DNA of 64,000 nucleotides from Phytomonas francai (taxonomy: Eukaryota > Euglenozoa > Kinetoplastea > Trypanosomatida > Trypanosomatidae): positions 664,479 through 728,478 of the forward strand of contig MJCC01000007.1 of assembly GCA_001766655.1 (NCBI GenBank), written 5' to 3'. Below are positions 46,789-56,866 of this stretch, in pieces. Positions within the stretch are counted from its first letter, which is position 1, and each line of letters opens with the position of its first letter. Made by a program: the position numbers and the translations under genes. The notes beneath the pieces were generated by a model. The model saw nothing but the letters and a program-made list of their open reading frames with translations, had not been told where the DNA came from and searched no databases.

Positions 46789-49464
46789 ATGAATGCCGAA
46801 CGAGCCGCCTCGGGTGTAATCGACCTCATCAATGCCAACAAGCTGCCTGAGGCGCAGGTAGCATTAGAAAAGGCCCTCCTCAAGTACCCGCAAAGCAACA
46901 GCATACAGGCAGCTGAAGCGTGCCTTTTGTTTCGGAATGGTCAAGTTTCGATCGCAAAGGAGAAAGCAGAAGCTCTCAGTGACCAGGACATCACGGATCC
47001 TACAACCCTCAACACCGTGATGAACGCTCTCGAGCGGTGCTGCGCGTGGAAGGCTCTTGCCACCATGCTTGAGCGCAATCAAGTCGTTCAAAATGACAAG
47101 AGAAGCTTGGAGTCTTTGGCACTAGCGTACGTCAGACTACGGGACTACGCCAAGGTGCAAGAGATCGCAACACTGCTGTACCGGCGATTCAAAGAGCCGA
47201 AGTACCAAGTGTGGCTAGTCCAGGCCTGCCTTGGACAGGTGCCGCGAGGAAGCAAAGATCACCTTGCCCTCAGGCTCGCCACAAAACTCCTCGAGGCGGC
47301 GGTCTTGACGGAGAAGGGAGTTATCGTACCGACGACTGTTCAAACCTACGTTGACGCATTGATTCGACAGGAGCGATACGACGACGCAGCTGCTTTTCTC
47401 TGCGGCAAACACGGCGCGCGGATTGGGGTGCTCGAGACGCGTCTAGAGGTGCTAGCGAAGGTGCTGCAAACTCAGGGGCAGCTCGCCAAGGCGAACGCCG
47501 TGGCAAAATTTCTCTGGAAGCGGCGACCGGAAAACTGGACCTCGTTTGAGATTTATGTAAACACCCTCAGCGACGGCAACGTAGTGGAGGTATCGAGCAA
47601 GCAGCTCACTCTAGAGAATCGGCAACCGTTCCAGGTGGTCACTATTGACTGCGCCACAAAGGATAACACACTGGAGGATGCATTGCAGTTGGCAAGGGAA
47701 CTCCAGATAGAAAAGGGTAGCCGAGACGGTCAGAAGCCGCAGCGGGGGCCCTTTCTCGCGGAGCTTTCGCTTTTGAGGCGGCTCGATGCTGCCGCTCTTC
47801 AGACGGCGGTGCTGGCTTACGCGCAGAGATTCTACTGCAACCCATCGTGCTTCCTGGATCTTTCAACCTTTTTGACGAGTGAGTCGAGCTCTGCAATCTA
47901 CAGATGGGCCATCAGCGAAGAAACAGAAACCGAGCACAACGATGAAGCTAGCAAATTGAGGAGCCATTATCGCCGCATTTTGGGGCTACGCTGTCTTGTT
48001 GCATCGTGGGGTATCTCATCTGCTTCGCAGCCCACCAAAGAAGAGATGCAAATGCTAATGAAACAGTGCCTCTCAATCTACAATGACGCAAAGCCGCTGT
48101 CGACCTCACTCGCCTGGAGTGAGGAGGGCTTGTGTGATGGATACATCAATGTCGCCCTCAACATCGCCCTGCGAGGATACTTGAGCCACGGGAAAGACCT
48201 TCAGTGGATTGCTAACGGGCTTAGTATGCTGGGACAGACAGATCGTCGTATGAACAATCCGAGCTGGCTTATGATTTCGGTGTGCTTCGCGCGAATGTTG
48301 GGACTGGTTGATACAGCAGCACTCCACCAATTGGACTTTCGGAGTGTGCAGCACGACACGATGACCCACATAGGGTACTGGCCGTTGGTGAGCGGCTTAG
48401 CACTGGAGGACGTAGGCACCTGGGAAAGTATAGCGATGGATTACTACTCACGGCTCGAGCGCGACTGCAGTCAACTACATACTAACGTATTTAGGTTCAT
48501 TTCATGGCCCGCTATGCAGGATGTGGGAGAGTTTGAGGAAAATCAGGAAAATTCTTTGTCTCGTTGGCTCATTATTCCGCACGAGTGTGTATCAAGGCTC
48601 AAAGAGTGGCAGACTCAAAAAAGTATTTTCGAGCTGTTAGTGGCAAGGGGGCCGGAGCTATGGCGTGCATCTCAGAAGCTCTGCACAGAAAAAGCTGATG
48701 CACTAACTGACAACACCGACTGGCTCGTGGTGAAATCCGTTGTGCTAGCCGACATTCATTCCTCAGAGTCTCAACAACTGACCGAGGAGCTGGTTGGTAT
48801 GCCTGCCTTCAAGTGTCGACTAGAACGTGGTCTCCAAATACTGGAAAGCCTGTTGGTTCTACACGACCTGGTGAGCCTGGAACGGCGTCGCTACGAGCTT
48901 GTCACTGCGCCTAAATCAAGAAAAGCGAACAAAAAGGCTCCGCAAAATACAAACAGCACACAAAGCTCCTCTTCGCCACAGCTGTATTGTCCTTCTCTCT
49001 TGGATCTTCGGAAGGACACGGAACAATGGAACGACCGGCGATTGGACTGCTTGCCAGCAACCAAGACTATTTCGGATGGACTGCTGTCCTATATTATCTC
49101 GGACGGTACTGTTGCGGTGCCGTATGATGATGCTTTTGGGGATTATCTTCAAACACTAGTCTCAGTAGATAGCTCTCCAACGAATTTTGAGGCATTTCTG
49201 TACCCTGAAGCGTATATATTGGCGTCTCTGGTGCGGGCTGGAGATATATCAAAATTGCCTATCAAGGAATGGGCTGCGGCCCTAAATCGGACTTTGGAAA
49301 CCGCCCTAGACCGTTACGAGACTGGCATATGGGCAACAGTGACAGCAGACCCAGTAGCGTCCCACGATCTAGTAAAAAATTTATCTCAAGAAAAACTGAA
49401 GCGTGTGAAGGAGTACCTAAGTGATTTGATTCTGGATGTTGCCGCGTCTGCCCGGAGAAAATAA
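46789..49464 (+). CDS. NatB auxiliary subunit NAA25 (MDM20-like)
   Basis: 891 residues, helical throughout. The N-terminal third has TPR-like repeats that fit NAA25: VIDLINANKLPEAQVALEKAL, KYPQSNSIQAAEACLLFRNG, DITDPTTLNTVMNALERC, then LALAYVRLRDYAKVQEIATLLY. NAA25 is the ribosome-binding, scaffold part of NatB, which acetylates proteins starting Met-Asp, Met-Glu, Met-Asn or Met-Gln together with NAA20. The catalytic subunit is not in this window. The match weakens after residue 300, so NAA15 (NatA) or another TPR scaffold is a possible alternative. The ATG at 46,789 is the natural start. Confidence 0.72.
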   Translation: MNAERAASGVIDLINANKLPEAQVALEKALLKYPQSNSIQAAEACLLFRNGQVSIAKEKAEALSDQDITDPTTLNTVMNALERCCAWKALATMLERNQVVQNDKRSLESLALAYVRLRDYAKVQEIATLLYRRFKEPKYQVWLVQACLGQVPRGSKDHLALRLATKLLEAAVLTEKGVIVPTTVQTYVDALIRQERYDDAAAFLCGKHGARIGVLETRLEVLAKVLQTQGQLAKANAVAKFLWKRRPENWTSFEIYVNTLSDGNVVEVSSKQLTLENRQPFQVVTIDCATKDNTLEDALQLARELQIEKGSRDGQKPQRGPFLAELSLLRRLDAAALQTAVLAYAQRFYCNPSCFLDLSTFLTSESSSAIYRWAISEETETEHNDEASKLRSHYRRILGLRCLVASWGISSASQPTKEEMQMLMKQCLSIYNDAKPLSTSLAWSEEGLCDGYINVALNIALRGYLSHGKDLQWIANGLSMLGQTDRRMNNPSWLMISVCFARMLGLVDTAALHQLDFRSVQHDTMTHIGYWPLVSGLALEDVGTWESIAMDYYSRLERDCSQLHTNVFRFISWPAMQDVGEFEENQENSLSRWLIIPHECVSRLKEWQTQKSIFELLVARGPELWRASQKLCTEKADALTDNTDWLVVKSVVLADIHSSESQQLTEELVGMPAFKCRLERGLQILESLLVLHDLVSLERRRYELVTAPKSRKANKKAPQNTNSTQSSSSPQLYCPSLLDLRKDTEQWNDRRLDCLPATKTISDGLLSYIISDGTVAVPYDDAFGDYLQTLVSVDSSPTNFEAFLYPEAYILASLVRAGDISKLPIKEWAAALNRTLETALDRYETGIWATVTADPVASHDLVKNLSQEKLKRVKEYLSDLILDVAASARRK

Positions 49465-49925
49465 CTTAGACAGTTGTCGATTACCTTTTTTAATCAGAGT
49501 TGTGTGAATCTCAGCGGGGCCTTCTTCTTTTGGATGATCAGCCTCCCTATAGCATGGTTATCAGTTATCCTTTGATATCTAGGAAAATATTTCTAGAGGG
49601 GAATAAAAATAATTTAAATAGTGCCTCAAGTTAGATGTATATTCTAGATTTTGAGAGGAGGAAACAGTTCTAATGTTTTCTCTGGAACTTGCACAATGTG
49701 AGTAGAGAAGGGGGGAGGGAGGGTTTGCAGAGTAACGGTAGGGTAGGCACATTAACTTCGTTATTCGTGCAATAACATTAAAGAAGGATAAAAAAAAGAG
49801 ATGACTATCACCCTCCTTTTGTCAGGCATTATGATTCTTTTTTATTGTTTTTTTTTTGTCTTTCTATGTTGTTTCCACAATAAAACCTCCTCCATCATAC
49901 TGAAGGTCTTTGAAGGCCGTTAGAA
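49465..49925. other. Spacer, 461 bases
   Basis: AT-rich with two G-rich stretches near 49,710-49,722, and a strong T-rich tract (49,834-49,870) that should act as the acceptor region for the LRR gene. Confidence 0.6.
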
Positions 49926-52730
49926 ATGTCGACTATTCATGAATTTCCGAAAGAGACTGATACGAAGCACGAAGGCCTCAAAAATGAATCCCTAGAAAAT
50001 GTATGTAGACTGTCCAGCTCGTCCCTGGGTTCGACCTACGCTATACCTCGCGCTCCAGGTAGCCCACGTGTTCCAGATCGCACGACTCGCACAGTGCTGG
50101 AAGACATTTTCTTCACTTATGTTGGATGTCCCTCGACGAAGGATTTTTTTGCCCTTCAAAAGGATGGAATAGAGCTTCAGCATCGCATTAAGCAGGGATG
50201 GAACATCCAAAATGTAGCTCTTGAGCCGGTCGTTCCGGAACGTCTTTTGGCGTGGTATACCGGTATCAATATTAGGCGGGAACTAATCCATGAGGATGCG
50301 TTGTGTAGTACGCTTTTCAACTCTACAACTCGATGCTACCTGAAGCACGCATTCGCGAACAATGAGAGAGACCAACGACTTTTGATGTCCCTTATTCTAC
50401 CACCTTTGGATGCGCTGCCGGCACCAAAACGGTGCAACATCGAGGCGATAAGCGCTATACGTGACCTAGTGGGACAGCATCTGCGCGACCTATTAGGCTT
50501 GGTAGAGGCTGTTTTGAACCTGAAGGGGTGCTGGGGACGGCTGAATGAACGTGAGCGTAGCCGCCTCCAGGGTGTAATAAAAGCGGTGAGGGCCACACGC
50601 GTGAAAAGTCTCGCCACCCTACAGAAGGGCTTTGTTGAGCTGAACTTCAGTAATCTGGGCCTGAGCAGTGTGAGCGCAGAGATGGCAAACTACACCGAGG
50701 TGCGTGCTTTGCGGCTAGATAAAAACGCCAACCTCAGACACCTGCCGGTGGTGCCGCCTGCGTGCCAGACAGTGTTGGCCGGCGCGTGCAGCCTCGAAAC
50801 GGTTGGCTCTGTACCGAAGCTGGTCGAGCCGTCTACACTGCTGATTTTTTCACGGGTTCTCGTGATGGGACTATCGTATAATTGTCTAACCAACCTTGCG
50901 TTCACGCGTTGCTTTCCTTGTCTACGCGTGTTAGATATTACAGGGAACCGTGTAGCCTCTCTTAACGACACTGTGGCGTCCTTGCAAGAGCACGAAGCTC
51001 TGGTGGACGTCTACCTCGCAGAAAACCCTGTCTCGCTTCTCGATGGATACCGACACTGCGTAGTGAAAGCTTGTCAAAGGCTGGAGCAGCTGGATGGGCA
51101 GCTCATACGTGCAGAGGAAAGAACACGGAAAGTGCCACTGCCCCCGGAGGCCATCCCTGTTTTCACTGAAACTTCCGTGAAGCAGCGACTATCCTCCAAG
51201 AAAAACAAAGAACTTTACAACACACTTTCACCCTCTTCTTTGCGCTCTTCGCCATTGACTCGCAGCCAGTCTGATGCTTTGACCAACACGGTGTTTGTCT
51301 CAGCCCAAATCGTCGCTCTTCGTCACATATCAACGCTATTGCACACACCCTTGTCCATCACATCCATTGACGAGCTGCTTCCTTCCCATTCGGACATTTG
51401 GATGCAGGTGGCCAACGCGGTGCCATGTTTCGATTCCTCCCGAACGCACGACGACACACTGAAGGACCGACCTACCCTTGCGGAGCTCTGGGCCACGCAC
51501 AACCTGGACCCCCGCCCGGGGAGCTCCAAACTGGTGCACCACACTATGCCGCTCTACACCTGTACGTCCTCCCTCACTCTAAAAGGTGGCTGGGGGGGGC
51601 CTATCATCGGCCCTGATAGCGATGCTGCGTACCACGTGCCGATTTCATTGACGGATGTTGCGCTGACAACGGCTTCCCCAATCAATGGCACCCCGTCTCG
51701 AAGCGCCGGGGTAGAGGAGCGTTTTGGTGGGAAAATACCCCTCTCGGGCACCCTCACACCGAAAACGCGCAGGACGGAGGGTCGTACCACGCCGGGTGGT
51801 GGCCCGTCATCCAGGGGCAAAAGCCCCGTTGCGATCTCAGGCAAAGAAATCGGAGATGTCTACCGTCCCCCACCAGATCGTGCTACCTTTACAGGAGATA
51901 TTCCCATAAGCGAAGAATTGTCGGAGCTTCTGGCGAGGACGATCCGGCTCCGTGTAGAAATCCATGATACTCTTGAGCTTACGATCGCAAATAATCTGCG
52001 CACCCTTAGTCGAGGAAGTAGACAAGAAACTGAGAGTAAAACCCTAGGGGAACCCCAGGGTGGTCGTCGGCAGAACCTGCGCAACTTCAAAACCGCGACC
52101 ACGCACACGGCACATCTCGAAGCTAGCACACAGCATACGAAAGATATGGTTGAGACGCATGTATATCAACTTGGAGATATCTTCTTACATCCTGGTTCCT
52201 TACTAGCGCTCCCTTCCACGTCGTTCTACTGCTCCCAGTTGGTGCTGAAGGGGAAGCTTCTGCTGAGCGAGGCGGACCGGCAGGCTGAACTCAAGTCCTT
52301 GCGGGAAGATCAAGCCGCGCTGCGCAAGGCCTTAGAAGCCTATGCCCGTGCACCTGAAGTAGCATCCGTCGCTTCGATGGAAACATCCGATTTGATCGAG
52401 AGGGACAACCTTAACTGGACGGAATCGTCAATCCAGTATCCTATGAGTCTCTCATTAACTCCTAGTAGTCGCCAAGGTCACCACAAAAAGAATAGCTTAT
52501 CTTTTCAGGCACCACATTTGGGGATGATGGCGTGCCCACAACGTGTTTTACTATGTGGTGCTCGAGTCGTGGCTCGGATAGCTCGCCTACAGGAGTTATA
52601 CAAGTCAGCAAATAATATAGAGGTGGAGGTGAAGTTATCCCTTGGACGCGGCCCGATTAATCCAGCTCTACAGGAAGTTGTCCCACGCAAAGCTAAAGGC
52701 GCTAGCAAGCATAGTAACCGTGCAAAATAA
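49926..52730 (+). CDS. Leucine-rich-repeat protein, 934 aa
   Basis: Residues about 235-420 form leucine-rich repeats: FVELNFSNLGLSSVSAEM, VRALRLDKNANLRHLP, SRVLVMGLSYNCLTNL, LRVLDITGNRVASL, and a cap ALVDVYLAENPVSLLDGYRHCVV with ACQRLEQLDGQ. The rest is a helical N-terminal part and a long Ser/Thr/Pro-rich, probably disordered C-terminal part with a late coiled coil (LKSLREDQAALRKALEAYAR). LRR plus cap of this SDS22/LRRcap style is common in axonemal proteins, and the layout recalls LRRC43, but I cannot fix the orthologue. The ATG at 49,926 is behind a clear pyrimidine tract. Confidence 0.72.
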   Translation: MSTIHEFPKETDTKHEGLKNESLENVCRLSSSSLGSTYAIPRAPGSPRVPDRTTRTVLEDIFFTYVGCPSTKDFFALQKDGIELQHRIKQGWNIQNVALEPVVPERLLAWYTGINIRRELIHEDALCSTLFNSTTRCYLKHAFANNERDQRLLMSLILPPLDALPAPKRCNIEAISAIRDLVGQHLRDLLGLVEAVLNLKGCWGRLNERERSRLQGVIKAVRATRVKSLATLQKGFVELNFSNLGLSSVSAEMANYTEVRALRLDKNANLRHLPVVPPACQTVLAGACSLETVGSVPKLVEPSTLLIFSRVLVMGLSYNCLTNLAFTRCFPCLRVLDITGNRVASLNDTVASLQEHEALVDVYLAENPVSLLDGYRHCVVKACQRLEQLDGQLIRAEERTRKVPLPPEAIPVFTETSVKQRLSSKKNKELYNTLSPSSLRSSPLTRSQSDALTNTVFVSAQIVALRHISTLLHTPLSITSIDELLPSHSDIWMQVANAVPCFDSSRTHDDTLKDRPTLAELWATHNLDPRPGSSKLVHHTMPLYTCTSSLTLKGGWGGPIIGPDSDAAYHVPISLTDVALTTASPINGTPSRSAGVEERFGGKIPLSGTLTPKTRRTEGRTTPGGGPSSRGKSPVAISGKEIGDVYRPPPDRATFTGDIPISEELSELLARTIRLRVEIHDTLELTIANNLRTLSRGSRQETESKTLGEPQGGRRQNLRNFKTATTHTAHLEASTQHTKDMVETHVYQLGDIFLHPGSLLALPSTSFYCSQLVLKGKLLLSEADRQAELKSLREDQAALRKALEAYARAPEVASVASMETSDLIERDNLNWTESSIQYPMSLSLTPSSRQGHHKKNSLSFQAPHLGMMACPQRVLLCGARVVARIARLQELYKSANNIEVEVKLSLGRGPINPALQEVVPRKAKGASKHSNRAK

Positions 52731-53263
52731 AAAAGACGCAAATGACTCCTGGGGGAGTTGTGCAAAGGAGAGAAAAATGTATCTGTTACGTGAGGTAGAT
52801 GAGGTTGCATGCGTTTGTTATGTAAATTCCAACTGAGCCATGGTTTTCCTTTGGAATCGATGTATAATACAAAAGAAGCACTATGATCCTGATGAGTCTC
52901 CAGATATCATGTCATGGCTTCTATCCACTTCTAGAGTAATATCTACCCCCCCCCCCCCCCCCCCCTTACGCATACACACACCCCAAAATGCAATGGATTA
53001 ATCATTAAGTCAAAACACATGTATGAGAGCCCGCTTCTTTGATTAACTTCAACTGATGCTTTACTTGAGCTAGTGTGGGATTAATTTTATCCATCACTCG
53101 ATAGTATTGTCTGTTGGTCATTTGCTTATGAGAACTCGAAACTTTATTAATTTTTGCACTCTTAAACTATTCCAACTCATTTCGTCTCTCGCCGTATTTA
53201 AAAGGAAAAAAAAGGAGAGATCTAAGCCTATAATTGCTACACGTTTAACATAAAACGAAAGAA
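52731..53263. other. Spacer with C20 run
   Basis: 533 AT-rich bases interrupted by an uninterrupted run of twenty C at 52,946-52,965. No gene seen. Confidence 0.7.
52946..52965. repeat. Homopolymer C20
   Basis: Twenty consecutive C in an otherwise AT-rich spacer. Length may be uncertain because sequencing of such runs is error-prone. Confidence 0.85.
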
Positions 53264-54340
53264 ATGGTTCTTTATCGTAATGTGGTGTACCTAGTTCTGG
53301 TCACCTTGCTCCACTTAATTTACTTTGCTACGCCACCAGTGGGCGGTGACCTAATCACATTCCGTTTGCTACCCCAACTTGAGAACAAACCGGTACTGAA
53401 GTGGTCTGTAAATGACGTAGTGGAGTGGATGAATCACACCATCGGCTATTCAGAGTATAGTGACTACATACGCAAGCATCTAATTGATGGGCTTACCTTG
53501 CTAGAGATGGAGCCTGCAGACTTCGAAAACTTTTTCCCAATCACAAACCCCCTACATGTCATTAAAATTCAAGCCCATATCAAGTTTATGCGCGGGCAAT
53601 GCTCGTGCAACGACACGGCAGCCACGACGGGGAGGCGCAGCTTTTGGAATTACATGAAGTCCCACAGTGTACGGACATGGGTTGAGGGCACCACAGCGCT
53701 ATACTTTTCACGCGTAGCAATGCTCAGCACGTACCTGTTCGATCACGAGCTTTACATGGACGTAATACGTGCCGGAAGCACGTTTAAGGGTGAGGATGAT
53801 GAGATGGGTGATAGTGCAGTAAATCCGAAGGGTGGTAGTACGGGGCTACGTTTCCGAAAGTTTGTTTACTGGGTTTCTTGGATATTCGCGCCGGATCTGT
53901 ATCTAGCGTATCACAGCGCTAGGCTCTGCGGAGTAAATTACTTCCTCATGCCTCTTATGGTCATTCACTTCCTCAACCAAGCGGGTAATGAGTATTTGAT
54001 TTTCTACGCAATTTGTAATAAGACAGCTTTCACTTCTGGGACGAGTATCCTGGAGCGCATTTGGAGTCTGTACGCTTATACCATCGCAGCGCCCATTGCC
54101 GGACTCGTAGTGGGGTATATCTTCCCAGTTATACTGCAGTATATCTGTGTTGTGGCTGTTGTTATCCACAATCTGGTCGTTTTAGTTGGTGTGCTAATGC
54201 TTTTATTTTTCAAAGGAGCTCTAGAGGCGTCAGAAGACAAGAAGGAAAACAAAGGCGCGAACGAGCCAGAAACAGTTGCCCACGCAAATACGGATACCTC
54301 CGATGTCAAGAACAATAAGCCTAATGAAAAAATTGACTAA
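53264..54340 (+). CDS. Membrane protein with lumenal SAM domain
   Basis: 358 residues. The N terminus MVLYRNVVYLVLVTLLHLIYF is a signal peptide or first anchor. Residues about 46-112 are a SAM domain (SVNDVVEWMNHTIGYSEYSDYIRKH...GLTLLEMEPADFENFF...HVIKIQAHIKFM). Hydrophobic helices occupy about 200-310, with at least three membrane spans, and a polar, Lys/Glu/Asn-rich tail follows. A SAM domain placed between a signal peptide and membrane helices recalls the lumenal SAM of STIM calcium sensors, but there is no EF hand and the number of spans differs. Function unknown. The start at 53,264 is well placed. Confidence 0.7.
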   Translation: MVLYRNVVYLVLVTLLHLIYFATPPVGGDLITFRLLPQLENKPVLKWSVNDVVEWMNHTIGYSEYSDYIRKHLIDGLTLLEMEPADFENFFPITNPLHVIKIQAHIKFMRGQCSCNDTAATTGRRSFWNYMKSHSVRTWVEGTTALYFSRVAMLSTYLFDHELYMDVIRAGSTFKGEDDEMGDSAVNPKGGSTGLRFRKFVYWVSWIFAPDLYLAYHSARLCGVNYFLMPLMVIHFLNQAGNEYLIFYAICNKTAFTSGTSILERIWSLYAYTIAAPIAGLVVGYIFPVILQYICVVAVVIHNLVVLVGVLMLLFFKGALEASEDKKENKGANEPETVAHANTDTSDVKNNKPNEKID

Positions 54341-54655
54341 CAATGAAACCATTTCGGAAGGGGATTAACTAACAAAAATTACATATATATGAATGTGAAT
54401 CTGCGAAATGTGGGCAATCGAGTAGCTATGATGCTAAAATGGTGAGGAATGCTGCTGAAGACTCGCTAAATCGGATTTGTTACCCCTAGCTTCACTTAGA
54501 TTATTCTTCTTATTTGCTAGTCTTTGTGTTTAAGTATACGTATAAATTTTCCCCAAGGGGTTCTAAGACAAATCATCTGCCGAACATTTTCTTTTTCATT
54601 AAAGAACCCAAGAGGAATACAGATTTACAAGAGCAAGAAGTCTGAGGACGTTGAC
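54341..54655. other. Spacer, 315 bases
   Basis: AT-rich. It ends in a pyrimidine-rich stretch (about 54,576-54,600) with AGs following, which places the leader of the next gene upstream of the ATG at 54,656. The frame continuing upstream starts at TTG and runs through this leader. Confidence 0.6.
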
Positions 54656-56035
54656 ATGCACTTCTTTAAACGTACAACCTCAAGTCAGAATCGCGTTAAC
54701 GACACCAACGAAGAAATGGAGCAGAGGGCATCCTCTCAGAAACAGGCACCGCAGCCGTCTATAATGCCGCAAAACTTTCCTGGTATGTCAAAGCCCCTGA
54801 CGAGGCCCCTGTTCCGAGAGCCCGGGACGTCCGTCTCGCCCCCCGCAACCCGACATGAGCATTTGAATGCAGACAGCCCCGAGGATTCTGAGCCTCGCTC
54901 ACATAGACAAGGTACGGCTGTGCATGAGAAACAGGGAGTAAACGACAACACTATAGAAACAACCTCTCAAATCGTCCGAGATATCACGAGTCGATGCGAT
55001 ATGGTTCTGGGGCGCGCGCAAAACCTCCTCATACGCGCAAAGGAGCAAGAGGGACTAGTGAATAAGGTACTCGAAGCGCACAAGTCGCGATCCCGTCTTC
55101 CCAGCACCCAATCTGAGGAACCAACCCCCCTGCCGAGCCCCTCCAAGGGCGCGCACTCGGCCGCCACTGGCGACGGGTCTGTCCTGCCGAGCGCCCAGCT
55201 GAGCCCGCCCGTCGCGCAGAAGTCGAGCGGGTGGTTTAATTGGGTGTCCACGCCAGGGCGGCGGTCGGGCTCGGCCGATGGCCCCGACGCCCCCGCGAGC
55301 CCCCCGGCTGAGCGCCCGCCCTCGCCCTCCCTCCTCCGCCGCGTCTGCCGCTCCATTCAGCGGCTTTCGCAGCACCTGACGTCGCCGGCGCCGGCCTCGG
55401 CCACGGCCACGCCCGCGCGCCCCGACAGCCCCGCCGGCGAGGACGACGCCAGCGCCGCGGCCCCGCCCGCGCACCGCAAGTCCGTCCTCTTCCTCGGCCC
55501 CGACCGGCTCGAGAACGCGACCCCGACGCGCGCGCGCCGCAGCCCCGCCGCGAAGTCCGAACCCGCCGCGGAGGGGCCTCCGTCCGCGGCCTCGACCCCG
55601 CGCCCGCCCGCCCCGCGGCAGTCCGCCGTCAAGCGATCCCGCAGCCCCCTCGCGGCCCAACACGCCGGCGGAAAGCGCCGCAGGTCGGAGGCGGCCCCCG
55701 CGAAGATCGCCAAAAGCGCGGGGTCGTCGCCCAAACGTCGCTCGGCCGCCGCGAAAACAAACAAACCCGCCGTCGACGAGCGCGCGAGGCCGCCGTCGGG
55801 GCCCCTCCCCGCCTCCGCGCGCTCGTCGACGTCGAGCCAGGGCTCCAACCTCAAGTGGCAGCAGCACCTCGAGATGGTGCAGTACATTCAAGCAAACTCG
55901 ATTAAAAAGTGCCTGTCGAATTTCACAAAGGCCGATCTACTGAAATTCTTGCATTCCGAAGGGGTCGCACATGTCTCCGAGGAACTCAACAAGAAGAAAC
56001 TTCTGGATGAGGTGCGCGCCTTAGTTCACAAATGA
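54656..56035 (+). CDS. Basic disordered protein with SAP-like C terminus
   Basis: 459 residues, almost wholly low-complexity: Ser/Pro/Ala/Arg-rich with several KRSRSP and KRR patches typical of nuclear proteins. A short helical segment (about residues 105-140, TSQIVRDITSRCDMVLGRAQ) precedes the low-complexity part. The final 45 residues, SNFTKADLLKFLHSEGVA then NKKKLLDEVRALV, look like a SAP-type helix-extended-helix that binds DNA. Nuclear or chromatin function is inference. The middle (about 55,080-55,870) is a GC island in which all three codon positions are saturated with G/C, so open frames appear on both strands there. Start at the ATG at 54,656; the upstream frame begins at TTG. Confidence 0.65.
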   Translation: MHFFKRTTSSQNRVNDTNEEMEQRASSQKQAPQPSIMPQNFPGMSKPLTRPLFREPGTSVSPPATRHEHLNADSPEDSEPRSHRQGTAVHEKQGVNDNTIETTSQIVRDITSRCDMVLGRAQNLLIRAKEQEGLVNKVLEAHKSRSRLPSTQSEEPTPLPSPSKGAHSAATGDGSVLPSAQLSPPVAQKSSGWFNWVSTPGRRSGSADGPDAPASPPAERPPSPSLLRRVCRSIQRLSQHLTSPAPASATATPARPDSPAGEDDASAAAPPAHRKSVLFLGPDRLENATPTRARRSPAAKSEPAAEGPPSAASTPRPPAPRQSAVKRSRSPLAAQHAGGKRRRSEAAPAKIAKSAGSSPKRRSAAAKTNKPAVDERARPPSGPLPASARSSTSSQGSNLKWQQHLEMVQYIQANSIKKCLSNFTKADLLKFLHSEGVAHVSEELNKKKLLDEVRALVHK

Positions 56036-56866
56036 TCAACAGCGTGTTACGATCGATGGGGAGAGGGAGAGGGGGGGGGGCATAGAATATATACACATGC
56101 AGTAAGATATTTTTGAAAAGGAAAACGTGAATGCTGTTGGGGTAAAGAGGAAAGTAGACACTTTCTTTTAAGGTTTTGTACAACGTGTAATCTTTGAGAG
56201 CTAATAATGCATCCTGGGTAGTTTATCACATTTTTATTAATATTGTTTTGTTCTTGGTTCTGAAATAAAGAAAGGAATTAAACGGTATCCTTTTGCCGGT
56301 GTTACTTTTAGTCTCCTTTGCACAATAGATTACCCTTCTTGATATAGAAATGCGTTACTATTCGGCTTTCTCTAGACATAAAATTTAATATTATTAGGTT
56401 TGTTCATGAAATACTAACTAGATTATTTTCTATGATTAAAGATATATACCTATACCCAAAAATGTTTGCTCGTATACAATAATGCAAACTATAAATTTTG
56501 CTGATTTTCCCCTGATTTGCTACATTTACACCCCCTTTTCATTTTGTCGCCATTTATTAGCACTATTATTACTTTGATCTCTTTTCTCGCTTTTAACCCT
56601 CGTTCCGTAGCATTCAGTTTTTCTTGGTCCTTAGAAAATAGGTCCACAATAGATTGTGCTGTCCGACAAACAAGCCTATTTAGGTCTGTTACTTTCTGCA
56701 CTAATTTAACTGATTGAAGGATCAAGGAAGCATAGATACATATACATCATTCTTTTTCCAATTTTTTTGTTTTAAAGGTCTTTTTCGAGACATATTTTTG
56801 TGGAATTCACTTTACACGACTAGCATCACTTCTAAAACGAGTGTGTGTATTTACTAAAGCTCCTCA
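56036..56866. other. Spacer, 831 bases
   Basis: A G11 run at about 56,070-56,080 follows the stop, then AT-rich DNA with pyrimidine-rich stretches near 56,750-56,790. Short open frames are not convincing. No RNA motif seen. Confidence 0.6.

Noticed and set aside
54967..55891. Long minus-strand frames opposite the SAP-like gene
   Set aside because: GC saturation removes stop codons from all frames. Products are Arg/Gly/Ala-rich noise and oppose the cluster direction.
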